30,520 nt of DNA, from positions 1-30,520 of the forward strand of contig CAYSPT010000060.1 in the NCBI GenBank assembly GCA_964432985.1, read 5' to 3'. The position numbers were made by a program, and so were the translations under genes. The stretch is from CAYSPT01 sp964432985. Its GTDB lineage: Bacteria > Muiribacteriota > CAYSPT01. The notes beneath the pieces were generated by a model. It had not been told where the DNA came from. It did no database searches and worked only from the letters and a program-made list of their open reading frames with translations. This document shows positions 14,684 through 23,258 of the stretch, one piece after another (within the stretch, counting starts at the first letter, position 1; each line of letters opens with the position of its first letter).

Positions 14684-15589
14684 TCACGCCCGGGGATGAG
14701 CACGATAATAGATCTTCCTGAGACCCTTACGGGTCACGTGCGTGTACAGCTGGGTCGTGGAAACATCGGAATGACCCAGCATTTCCTGAACCACCCTGAG
14801 ATCGGCGTCATTTTCCAGCAAATGGGTGGCGAACGAGTGCCTTATTATGTGAGGGGTAATTTTCTTCGTCAATCCGGCTTGCTTGCCATACGACTTGATG
14901 TTTTTCCAAAATCCCTGCCGTGACATCTTGCCCCCCCGGGAGTTGAGAAAAAGAATCTCGTTTCTGCGCCCAGCCGATTTCCTCAGCAGTCCAGACCGGA
15001 CCTCCCTGAGATACAGGTCGACATAGCGAAGGGCGGCATCCCCCACCGGGACGATTCTCTCCTTATTACCCTTACCCACACAGTGCACCACCCCGTCGCG
15101 CCCGTAGTAATCGGATATTTTGAGTGAGAGCAGTTCACTGACCCTGAGACCGGTGGCATAGAGCAGTTCGAGCATGGCCCGGTCCCGTAAACCCAGCGGT
15201 TTGTTCACATCAGGCTGCTCCAGGAGTTTTTGAATTTCCGTTTGGGTGAGGAACGAGGGAAGCGGACGCTGGGACTGGGGAACATCGAACCGGCTGGCCA
15301 GGTCCTGTTTCATGAATCCTTCGGCGTGGAGATACTTGAAGAACCGTCTGATGACCGTCATGGTGCGGGCTACGGTTGACGAAGCCGCCCGTTTGTCTTG
15401 CAGCCACTCCATGAAGGCCAGCACATCTTCCCTGGTCAGGGAGTCACAGTCATCGATTCCCCGCCCTGCCTGGAACATGGCGAAGCGGCACAGATCGGCG
15501 CTGTAGGCAGTCAATGTATTGATAGAAAGCCCTTTTTCAACAGACAGGAAATCCATGTATTCATCGATGAGATAATCAATAGTGGACAT
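14684..15589 (-). CDS. xerD: Tyrosine recombinase, XerD/XerC type, 301 aa
   Basis: XerC/XerD recombinases resolve chromosome dimers at dif. The N-terminal SAM-like DNA-binding domain covers about 1-100 and the catalytic domain about 108-298. All catalytic residues are present: R149 (TGLRVSEL), K173 (GKGNKERIVP), H247 and R250 (HIIRHSFATHLL), H273 (LGHSDVSTTQLYTHV) and nucleophile Y282. Length and ending match housekeeping Xer proteins rather than phage integrases. XerD is slightly preferred over XerC, but the two cannot be separated safely without alignment. AAGGA 8 bases before the ATG supports the start. A promoter lies 70-100 bases upstream. No phage genes or att sites are nearby. Confidence 0.9.
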   Translation of the reverse strand: MSTIDYLIDEYMDFLSVEKGLSINTLTAYSADLCRFAMFQAGRGIDDCDSLTREDVLAFMEWLQDKRAASSTVARTMTVIRRFFKYLHAEGFMKQDLASRFDVPQSQRPLPSFLTQTEIQKLLEQPDVNKPLGLRDRAMLELLYATGLRVSELLSLKISDYYGRDGVVHCVGKGNKERIVPVGDAALRYVDLYLREVRSGLLRKSAGRRNEILFLNSRGGKMSRQGFWKNIKSYGKQAGLTKKITPHIIRHSFATHLLENDADLRVVQEMLGHSDVSTTQLYTHVTRKGLRKIYYRAHPRA

Positions 15590-15658
15590 GGTATTCGTCC
15601 TTTCCAGGCTTACTTACCAGCGCGCTCACTTATCAGAGGGTGGGCGGGTCATAAAACA

Positions 15659-15686
15659 AATATAGGTATAGCTATACCGGTATCAA
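15659..15686 (-). promoter_or_regulatory. Promoter with palindromic operator in the spacer, upstream of xerD
   Basis: On the minus strand TTGATA (15686-15681) and TATATT (15664-15659) are 16 bases apart. The spacer contains the perfect 14-bp palindrome GGTATAGCTATACC (15665-15678), overlapping a second one, ATACCGGTAT (15674-15683). A protein bound there would cover the promoter, as with a repressor or a MerR-type activator. It would control the recombinase-STAS-pcm-barrel unit. Confidence 0.55.
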
Positions 15687-15754
15687 AACAGTGTATCGGT
15701 ATTGGATAGAGTTACTTTTAGCATCTATATAGGGCTGATCTGGTATGTATGAGA

Positions 15755-15839
15755 AACAGGGCTTTACTGATAAGGACTCATGACGGATGTTTCGTATCAA
15801 TCAAGAAACTAAAGAGTCCTTAACTGGTAAAGCCCTGTT
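15755..15839. terminator. Long imperfect inverted repeat after the C11 peptidase gene
   Basis: Arms of about 25 bases (15755-15779 and 15814-15839) pair almost throughout. The outer and inner parts are perfect and only a 4/5-base mismatch block lies between them. The loop holds a further GTTTC/GAAAC stem (15789-15793, 15805-15809). It begins 29 bases after the peptidase stop and ahead of the xerD promoter, so it could end transcription or protect the 3' end. There is no clear T-run, so a small mobile palindrome is the alternative. Confidence 0.45.
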
Positions 15840-15867
15840 GTTTATACAAGCTAAGTTCTACAACGGC

Positions 15868-18800
15868 TTAATTCGGCGGCATGAAGAGGCCCAGACCCTG
15901 CACCAGGGGAGCCAGAACAGTTCTGGTGAACCTCTTGAGCTCCTCATCCCCCGCTATCACCCCGGCAGCCGGGGGCGAGTAGCGGTAATACGCCTCGACC
16001 AGAATACGTCCGGCCTCTACGGGAAGGAGCACTTCATCCCGGAAGCGCTTAAGTACTTCCACTTCCTCCTCAAACGGGGTTCCATAGGCCGCGGTGGCGA
16101 TAAAGCACCCACCGCCCCCCCCGGAACTCCCCCCGGAAGCCGCCGCGGACCCGCCGCCGCCTTTCGGCAGGCCGACACCGAAGATGGACAGGTGGTTGAC
16201 CTGAAAGGTGATCACCTTCTTTTCGGGATCGACGTCGATGACCTGCTCTTCCTCCCACACATCGTTTGCGATATTCAGATAATACACCTGCAGGGCGGAG
16301 GCGTCTCCGCCGGCGATGGCCAGATCCTGTTCCGTAAACGGCAGGGTGATGGTCAATGTGTGTTCCGGATCGATCTCCACCTCGCCCCCCAGGGAAATAT
16401 CAACTGCCCAGGTGAGCCCGTGCAGTACCTCCGAAGACGGCAGATCGTATATCTCGCTTATGGTAAGGATCGCCGGGGCCGACAGCGTATGGGGAGGAAT
16501 CACAACCTGAATCTGGTTTATCAGGGTACAGTTCTCATCCCATGATTCCCAATCTCCGGGACCCGTAACGCAGTGCTCCGCCGAGATATCCGTTACCTCC
16601 ACGTTGGCCGCAAAGGTACCGGCGATGATTTTTATCTTGCTCTTGCCGTGGATGGCCACGCTCACGGGATCTCCGTCCTGGTCGTTGTAGACAACCACAC
16701 CCTCGAACGTGTGCTTCCCGGACTCTCCGCTGGGAATGTCCACGATATAACTGATATCCATTGCGTCGTCGTTGATCTGTCCACCGGCGAATACCCACTT
16801 GACCTCGCCGGTGGAAGCATCGAAATTGCTGTATCCCGGCTCCGCCCCAAGCACCGTCCAACCAGCCGGGATATACTCCTTGACGATGACACCATTGGGT
16901 GGGTTATTACCTTTAGTTTCCAGGTCGATCTCCACCGTGATCGTTTCGCCGCCGACCTGTATCTTGGGCAAGTGCCGCTTGGCTTTAATCCGGTTTTCGT
17001 CGTCGCCGACGGCTCCGGTGAGCCATACGGTCAGAAGCGGCTCTTCCGGATCATCGCTCGAGATATACAGGAGAGCGCCGCTCTCACATTCATCGTCGTC
17101 GTCATCATCATCATCGCAATCATCCCAGATATCATCATCGTCATCATCANNNNNNNNNNNNNNNNNNNNNNNNNNNNNNNNNNNNNNNNNNNNNNNNNNN
17201 NNNNNNNNNNNNNNNNNNNNNNNNNNNNNNNNNNNNNNNNNNNNNNNNNTCGCAATCATCCCAGATATCATCATCGTCATCATCAAGGTTATCGAAGTCG
17301 TCATTAATGTCGTCGATGTCGGCATCGTCACCCTCAAACTTGCTCTCGCCATTACCGGAGGGCGTGAAACGGACGGTGACGTCCAGACTTTCCCCGGCGG
17401 CCACGATCTGTGGAAACTGCGGCGCCGGGACCGTGTAATCCGCATGGTCGGAGAATACCTCGTAAACGGTGAGAGCGGCAGCACCGCGGTTAGATACGGT
17501 CATGGTCCAGTCTGCGGAAGAACCCAGCGGAACATCATGGAAATCATGCTCATCCACCAGGAGCGCGATATCCGGTACCGGTTCCTCCATCCCCCGGCCG
17601 GTCAGCGATACGTTCATCACCGGATTATCCGGATCGTCACTGCTGATAGTCAGGATGGTGGAACATTCTCCTTCCTCCGAGGGCGCGAACTTTACAACGA
17701 GATTTAGATTCCCCCCGGCGGGGATAGTGTCGGGACAGCGCTGTATCGATATCGTGAAATCGTCATGGTCGCACTCGATATCGTCGATGGTGAGTGCGTC
17801 ATCACCTCTATTGGATACGGTCAGGGTCCATTTCCGGTAACTGTCGACGAGGACATTACCGAAATCATACGAGGCGGCCGATAAGGCGATGTCGGGATTA
17901 AAAGACGGTATGAGGTCATCATCACCTTTGATAGTCTCGGTAACGGGCTGCCCTTCGCTGTCGTTGTAGAGAATATGTCCCCAGAACGTTTTCACGCTGG
18001 ATTCATCACCGGGGACCGATACGGTATACCTGATGTCCATTCCCGAATCGGTCATCTGGTTCCCGGTAAACACCCATTTGATCTCATTGGTTTCCGTGTT
18101 GTAGCTGTTGTAGGCCGGCGATGACGCGGTGACGACCCAGCCTGAGGGGAGATGTTCTTTGACTATAGCGCCGTTGGGCGTCTCGCAGCTGGCTACGGTA
18201 ATATCCAGGAGCACATCCAGACTGCCGCCGGCGGGATAGATGTCCGGCAATTCCCTTACTCCGGTGATCAACCCGCACTCAACTGACGGCCGGGCGGCGA
18301 AAGTCTTGAGCATGAATTGGCCGGGTACCCACTCCTCCTCTTCGGTATCCCATTGATACGAGCCGGCGGCCCACAGATCGATACAGTCCAGCAGCTCGAA
18401 ATCTCCCACGGACCCGCCGGCCCACAGGTCGATGTAATCCAGCAGCTCGAAGTCTTCGATACTCCAGTTGCTGCTGCTGTCCGCCGGATGGAGCACCGCG
18501 TCGCTGATCTCTTCATCCCCGCCCACCTCCAGGATGACCTCTTCACCCTGGCCGTCGGTGAAGAGGATCTCTCCTTCGAACCACTGCTCCCCGCCTGCCC
18601 CCGCAGGCACCTCCACCTGGTACACGATATCCATATCGCGGTCGTTCACCGAAGCGCCGAAAAAGACCCACTTGATTTCGCCGGTGCCGGTATTAAAATC
18701 GCTGAAAACCGGAGAGGAAGCAGTGACGTCCCAGCCTTCGGGAATAAATTCTTTCACGATGATACCGTTGGGAACCGCGGTCTCAGACACCTCCAGGTTC

Positions 18801-20479
18801 AATGTCACCTGGAGCTCGGTCCCCGGAAGATAGGCCGGCGGCAGTTCCCGCACGGCGATGACCTGGTCCGCCGGGTTCTCCGATCCTCCGGAATCTCCCG
18901 AATCGCCGGAGCCCACGGTGACGGTCACCTGGTCGGGATAGCTGTAATAGCCCCCGTCGTACACCACCAGCTGGAATTCCAGAATATCGGCCTCACCCGG
19001 GGTGGTGAAGCTGGGCTGGACCGACGTCATGTTTGACAGAACCACCGGGGTACCGCTGACCTGGGACCAGGCGTAGCTCAGGGTGCCGGGTGAATAATCA
19101 GGATCGTAGCTGAAGCTTCCGTCCAGTACCACCGTTGTATCGGGCTCCGCTTCCAGGTCCTGTCCCGCGTCGGCCACCGGCGCTTCATTCGTCGGCTCAC
19201 CGGTCTGCTGGTTCAGGTAGGTGGCGATGAAGTTGTCCCAGCTGGTGTCGTTGGAGAGCCGTACCTCCGAACTGTACTGATTGACATAGGATGATGAGCG
19301 GTCCGGGAAATAGATGGAGATACCGTGAGAGCCCGGGCTTCCTTCACCATGATGCTCGGAGAGAACACAGGCGTCGAGGGCCCCGAGCAGGTCCGCCCCC
19401 GCCGAGTGGATGGCGGAGTCGGATATGTTGGTTTTAATTTTCTTCACGAAATCGTACAGGTCGATATACGTCGCTACCTGGTATTGCTGCACCTGGCTGC
19501 GGCTTGCTTCGATCTGGCTGCGGTACTGCTCGCAATTGGTCTGCAGCAGACGGGCAAATGTATCCAGTTTCAGGGCTGCGGCCTCTATACTGGTGAGATC
19601 CACGGTGGCCAGCGTGGTGTCCCAGAGGGTCCCGTACTCTTCTTCGTAGGTTCTCACTATCTCGGCGCCGAGCTGTGCCGCTTCCATCCCCGGATTCCCG
19701 GTCAGGGCCGCAAGGAGCCCGGAGTATTCCCACCCGTCGCCGGGTTCGAGCTCTTCGGAGCCCACCGTCTTGACGGCATACTCATGCACCTGATAGTACA
19801 CTTCCATCATGCCCATCAGGCACGCGTCGAATCCCAGCAGATCGAGATGCACATCGGTGGTGTCGGCGATTTCGGACAGGGCCCCGTCGAGCTCCACCAG
19901 GGAAATATTGTTACCGCTGTGATCGTCATAGCTGATAGACCGCGGCGCCAGCTGCCTTTTGCGGTCGTAGTCGGTACCCAGACCGGAGCCGTGGTTCCAG
20001 AGCACCAGGGCGTACCGCTGAGCAGGATAGTGTTCCATAGCCCAGGTGGCAAACTCAACCAGGACGTCGGGATCGCCCATGTCCACTTCACCCAGGTTCT
20101 GAATCTCCTCCGAATTGATGATGTCGGGATCGTAATCGCGGGTCATGTAGTACCGCTTGGCGCCCTGCCAATCGCCGTTACTGGTATCGTCTTCTGAATA
20201 ATCTCCCCAGTTACTGCCGGCGCTGCGGTCGATCTGAACGATGACATTGACACTATCGGTCGACCCCACCTGCTCCATCTCGTTCATATCGTCGATGGCG
20301 GCGCCTTCCAGATCGTTGTCGCCGTTGAGAAAAACCATGAACGTCCACTCGGCGGTACCCGGATACGGTCTTCCCTCTGTCGCTTCGGCACTGGCCATGG
20401 TAGCCCACCACAGCACACCGGCACCAAACAATACGGCCAACAGGACAACCCTCCACATCCTCATGCTTCCTTTCATCAA
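15868..20479 (-). CDS. Secreted clostripain-like (C11) peptidase with PKD, ASH and CFI-box-CTERM modules; spans a sequence gap
   Basis: After a signal peptide (residues 1-31) comes a C11 cysteine peptidase domain (about 45-425) with H163 (LWNHGSGLG) and C220 (LLGFDACLMG). A PKD-like domain (about 432-523) follows. A NGIIVKEFIPEGW-type repeat occurs three times (about 538-655, 736-853 and after the gap). A dockerin-like segment (663-710) with DFELLDYIDLW and DFELLDCIDLW and two ASH domains (about 862-962 and 969-1107) come next. The second ASH domain is interrupted by an Asp-rich stretch. The C terminus has poly-Gly, then CFIATAAYG and a helical tail (CFI-box-CTERM). The N run at 17150-17249 breaks the frame. 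Collapsing the 36-bp flank overlap gives one 1,491-aa protein. The start may be TTG 20479, ATG 20476 or ATG 20464. Confidence 0.85.
17150..17249. other. Assembly gap (100 N) inside the C11 peptidase gene
   Basis: The 36 bases before the gap (17114-17149) are identical to the 36 after it (17250-17285). Removing the Ns and one copy deletes 136 bases and joins the two halves of the peptidase gene in frame. The N run is therefore probably a placeholder between overlapping contig ends, or hides a tandem repeat of the same unit. Confidence 0.9.
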
Positions 20480-20844
20480 TTCATCCCACCCTCCAATAAT
20501 AAAAAAACCACAATTCCCGAACCGGGTGGGAACCGCATCCCACCCTCCTGATTCCGGCGAAACCTGCTTCCGGGGAAGCTTGCTTCCGAAGAAGCTGTGC
20601 TTCTAAATAAAAGCAATTCCCGAGCCAGGTTGGAAAAGCCGCTATTACAAGGCATTTACCACGGCAAGAGAGCAGGAGTGTTCGACATATGTACGGTATT
20701 TTTTAAAGATTTATGTTCACATTCCGAACATACTTCCCGTAACAGGGAACGAAGAACTTGTATACCTCATGGGTTAAGGGGACAGCGCCGGCGATATTTT
20801 GGAGGAGATTATAAAACCGGGCCATATGCAGAAACTACAGGAGA
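20480..20844. other. 365-bp intergenic region between rarA and the C11 peptidase gene
   Basis: No gene is seen. The region contains a direct repeat CATCCCACCCTCC (20482-20494 and 20536-20548), a second imperfect direct repeat starting CAATTCCCGA (20511 and 20614), and several GCTTCC/GGAAGC short repeats (20560-20603). It also holds two small hairpins, TATGTTC/GAACATA (20712-20732) and TTCCC/GGGAA (20734-20749). The minus-strand promoter for the peptidase should lie here. A TATAAT at 20813-20808 on the minus strand has no good -35 partner. Confidence 0.5.
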
Positions 20845-22317
20845 CTATGGTCTGTCAGGTTCAGCGGCTTCTTCAGGAGTGCCGCGGAACTTCTCGATCT
20901 TGCGGAGCCGCTCGGCGATTATCTTTTCCTGGCCGTGCCGGCCCGGCCGGTAATATCGTTTGTTTACCGGTGCATACTTCTGCCGAACCACCCCCGCCAC
21001 AGAATCATGAGGGTACAGGTACCCTTTTCCGTGCCCCTGCTGCTTGGCTCCGGGATAACTGGCGTCCTTGAGATGCACGGGTACCTCCAGCCCGGCTCCC
21101 GACTCCACGTCCCGGCAGGCCGACGCGATACCTCGGTACACCGAGTTGCTCTTCGGAGCGCAGGCCAGGTACACCACCGCTTCGGCCAGGGGGATCTTGG
21201 CTTCCGGGTGCCCCACCCGCTCCGCCGCCTGAACGCAGGCGTTGACCACCACCGCCGCCATGGGGTCCGCCATCCCGATATCCTCCGCAGCCAGGATGAC
21301 CAGACGCCGGGCGATGAAACTGATATCCTCTCCGCTGACGATCATCTTCGCCAGCCAGAAGAGGGCGGCGTCGGGATCGGAGCCCCGCACGGATTTGATA
21401 AACGCCGAAGCCGTGTCATAGTGGTGGTCGCCATTTCGGTCGTAGAGAAGCACCCGGCGCTGCATGGCCTGCTCGGCCACTTCCGGGGTAATCACGGCGC
21501 CTTTTGGAATCTCTGGTCTTCCTACCGGATGGCTGGCCAGAAAACCGGCCAACTCCAGCCCCTTGAGCGCGGATCGGACGTCGCCGGCGGACATGCGCAC
21601 GATATGGCTCACGGCTTCCGGCTCGATGGTAAGCTCCATGTTACCAAGCCCCCGGTCACGATCGGACAGGGCATTGTGTATGATCCGATTGACGTGCTCG
21701 TCCTGAAGTTCCTTGAACTGAAAGTGGCGCATCCGCGACAGAAGCGGTGCGTTGATGGCAAAGTAGGGATTCTCGGTGGTGGTGCCGATCAGGATGATGG
21801 TCCCTTCCTCCACGTGGGGAAGAAACGCGTCCTGCTGGGCCTTGTTGAAACGGTGTATCTCGTCCAGCAGCAGCAGGGTGCGCCGTTTCATCCGCTTGAG
21901 CCGTACCTCGGCCTGTTGGATGATTATGCGCACATCGGCCAAACGGGCGGTCACGGCGTTGAGCCGTTCCTGCCAGGCCCCGGTTCGTTTGGCGATAATG
22001 GCGGTAAGCGCCGTTTTTCCGCAGCCGGCGGGGCCGAAGAAAATCATCGAAGGCATAGTATCCGACTCGATCAGACGCCGCAGGATCTGGCCTTCCCCGA
22101 CCAGGTGCTCCTGCCCGAGAAAGTCCTCCATGGTGCATGGTCGCATACGACGCGCAAGATCTGACACTCCCGTTTGGATACCTGGACCGGGACCATCATC
22201 ATCGTCCACAGATGGATCACCGGATCCCACCGTCCCGTTTTCCCGACCCGGGTCGGCGTCGTCATCTTCATGGTGGATTCCCGGCAGCACCAGGTCCTCA
22301 TCAGGCAGCAGCGTCAT
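20845..22317 (-). CDS. rarA: AAA+ ATPase, RarA/MgsA-type replication-associated protein, 490 aa
   Basis: RarA (MgsA, WRNIP1 family) is related to clamp-loader ATPases and acts at stalled replication forks. The AAA+ core has the opening RMRPCTMEDFLGQEHLVGEG (about 57-76), Walker A GPAGCGKTAL (95-104), Walker B LLLLDEIHRFNKAQQDAFLP (148-167), sensor 1 IGTTTENP and the SRM-arginine finger region. The C-terminal part has the family signatures HHYDTASAFIKSVRGSDPDAALFWLAKM and CAPKSNSVY. The ATG at 22317 overlaps the fmdB-like stop as ATGA. The longer upstream frame overlaps fmdB and is rejected. An acidic, Gly/Pro-rich N-terminal extension (about 16-46) before the AAA+ core is longer than usual. 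Confidence 0.95.
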   Translation of the reverse strand: MTLLPDEDLVLPGIHHEDDDADPGRENGTVGSGDPSVDDDDGPGPGIQTGVSDLARRMRPCTMEDFLGQEHLVGEGQILRRLIESDTMPSMIFFGPAGCGKTALTAIIAKRTGAWQERLNAVTARLADVRIIIQQAEVRLKRMKRRTLLLLDEIHRFNKAQQDAFLPHVEEGTIILIGTTTENPYFAINAPLLSRMRHFQFKELQDEHVNRIIHNALSDRDRGLGNMELTIEPEAVSHIVRMSAGDVRSALKGLELAGFLASHPVGRPEIPKGAVITPEVAEQAMQRRVLLYDRNGDHHYDTASAFIKSVRGSDPDAALFWLAKMIVSGEDISFIARRLVILAAEDIGMADPMAAVVVNACVQAAERVGHPEAKIPLAEAVVYLACAPKSNSVYRGIASACRDVESGAGLEVPVHLKDASYPGAKQQGHGKGYLYPHDSVAGVVRQKYAPVNKRYYRPGRHGQEKIIAERLRKIEKFRGTPEEAAEPDRP

Positions 22318-22679
22318 TCGGCCAGGCCCCCGTCCGGACCGGGCGACAGGGAATCGTCCGGAGAAGGGCGGCTCATTTCCTCTTCCACCATACTGTCGAT
22401 CTCGTCGCCGAGATCCTCCCCGACCGCGTGTCCGAGCTTTTTGGCCCACTTGATCATGCTCTCGGGGTTGTTTTCATCCAGGTCGCCCAGACGGGATGGA
22501 TCGGCGAGATCTTCCAGACGTGACTCCATAGATTTAACCACTCGGAAGCGGGAAATGAGACGGTTTATGTGCGAACTGCCGCACTGCGGGCACACTTTAT
22601 CCGGTTTCGTTTCTATGGACGCAATGATCAACTCGAACCGCTTCTTGCACTCATCGCAGGAATAATCGAATATAGGCAC
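22314..22679 (-). CDS. FmdB-family zinc-ribbon protein, 121 aa
   Basis: The N terminus MPIFDYSCDECKKRFE with C8/C11 and CPQCGS with C30/C33 is the classic FmdB putative regulatory zinc ribbon. The rest is charged and acidic, with no further domain. FmdB-like proteins are often annotated as regulators, but a defined function is lacking for most. The start is GTG (22679), matching the conserved MP[IT][FY]xY beginning. Two bases upstream the sequence enters an N run, so the ribosome-binding site is not visible. Its stop overlaps the rarA start, so the two are translationally coupled. Confidence 0.9.
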   Translation of the reverse strand: MPIFDYSCDECKKRFELIIASIETKPDKVCPQCGSSHINRLISRFRVVKSMESRLEDLADPSRLGDLDENNPESMIKWAKKLGHAVGEDLGDEIDSMVEEEMSRPSPDDSLSPGPDGGLAE

Positions 22680-22681
22680 AG

Positions 22682-22781
22682 NNNNNNNNNNNNNNNNNNN
22701 NNNNNNNNNNNNNNNNNNNNNNNNNNNNNNNNNNNNNNNNNNNNNNNNNNNNNNNNNNNNNNNNNNNNNNNNNNNNNNNNN
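22682..22781. other. Assembly gap (100 N) upstream of the fmdB-like gene
   Basis: Unlike the other two gaps, the flanks share no terminal overlap. The right flank begins directly with a tandem repeat, so a longer repeat array may have broken the assembly here. The true length is unknown. Confidence 0.9.
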
Positions 22782-22817
22782 GCGTTATGCAGCTCAACCG
22801 CGTTATGCAGCTAATCC
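22782..22817. repeat. Two tandem 18-bp repeats next to the gap
   Basis: GCGTTATGCAGCTCAACC is followed directly by GCGTTATGCAGCTAATCC; 16 of 18 bases match. The first copy touches the N run, so more copies may be missing. The repeats lie downstream of the promoter at 22820-22847, in the predicted leader of the fmdB-rarA transcript. Confidence 0.65.
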
Positions 22818-22819
22818 AC

Positions 22820-22847
22820 TGTATACCTGAAAGCCCCTGTTTGTCAA
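22820..22847 (-). promoter_or_regulatory. Sigma70-type promoter for fmdB-rarA
   Basis: On the minus strand TTGACA (22847-22842), a 16-base spacer and TATACA (22825-22820) form a good vegetative promoter. Transcription would start near 22813, pass through the 18-bp repeats and the gap, and reach the fmdB-like gene at 22679. Confidence 0.6.
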
Positions 22848-22853
22848 TATACA

Positions 22854-22922
22854 CCTTACTTTCCACACTTCTTGCTTGAGGGTGGGATTAACAGGCATCG
22901 TTACTGAATCATGTTCTACAAG
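22854..22922. repeat. Dispersed repeat copy B (about 70 bp)
   Basis: This is the partner of 353-421. It lies just upstream of the -35 box of the fmdB-rarA promoter, while copy A lies just upstream of the 91-aa gene, both in the same orientation. Confidence 0.6.
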
Positions 22923-23163
22923 CTTATAGAAAGTGAAGGTTCTCTTGGGTATTTCCTTCACTTGAATGCAGCTTTTTGAATGGCAGTCGGTTTTGCCTGC
23001 AGGATTCATGTCGGGGCAGTTGACAACAATCGATCACAACCGGAGCAATTCATGTTTCGGTATGCACGCAGGTACATGTCTTTTCCCGGGCTGTCCTAAT
23101 TTTTAGGACAACCTTTTAAACCACCTATATCAGAGCGGCGCAAGAAAGTAGTCTGCTTTTCTA

Positions 23164-23198
23164 ACAGCCGTTGCCGAAGCGAGACGGAGCACGGCTGT
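23164..23198. terminator. Hairpin downstream of the CsgG-like gene
   Basis: ACAGCCGT (23164-23171) and ACGGCTGT (23191-23198) form a perfect 8-bp GC-rich stem with a 19-base loop, about 60 bases past the minus-strand stop at 23259. It has no T-run on the minus strand, so it may be a REP-like or 3'-stabilising hairpin rather than an intrinsic terminator. Confidence 0.4.
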
Positions 23199-23258
23199 CG
23201 AAAGCGGAGACAATCCGTATCCGAAAGGTAAACGCGGCTGATGTGGTGAAGCCTTCCG

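Larger units (their letters stand above)
22680..23258. other. Non-coding region between the CsgG-like gene and the fmdB-like gene
   Basis: About 580 bases (100 of them N) hold no convincing gene. A 68-codon minus-strand frame (22803-23009) crosses the promoter and repeat copy B and is rejected. The region contains tandem repeats, a promoter, repeat copy B and three hairpins: AAGTGAAGG/CCTTCACTT (22931-22939, 22955-22963), TGTCCTAA/TTAGGACA (23092-23099, 23103-23110) and ACAGCCGT/ACGGCTGT (23164-23171, 23191-23198). Confidence 0.6.

Noticed and set aside
17250..17484. Separate gene start at 17484 for the second half of the peptidase
   Set aside because: The sequence before the gap in that frame is a shadow of the ASH domain. 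The real frame crosses the gap from the first half.
22318..22449. 44-residue upstream extension of rarA
   Set aside because: It overlaps fmdB and is arginine-rich shadow sequence. The ATGA overlap at 22317 is a normal coupled start.
22803..23009. 68-codon minus-strand frame
   Set aside because: It crosses the promoter and repeat copy B. The equivalent frame in copy A is broken by stops.
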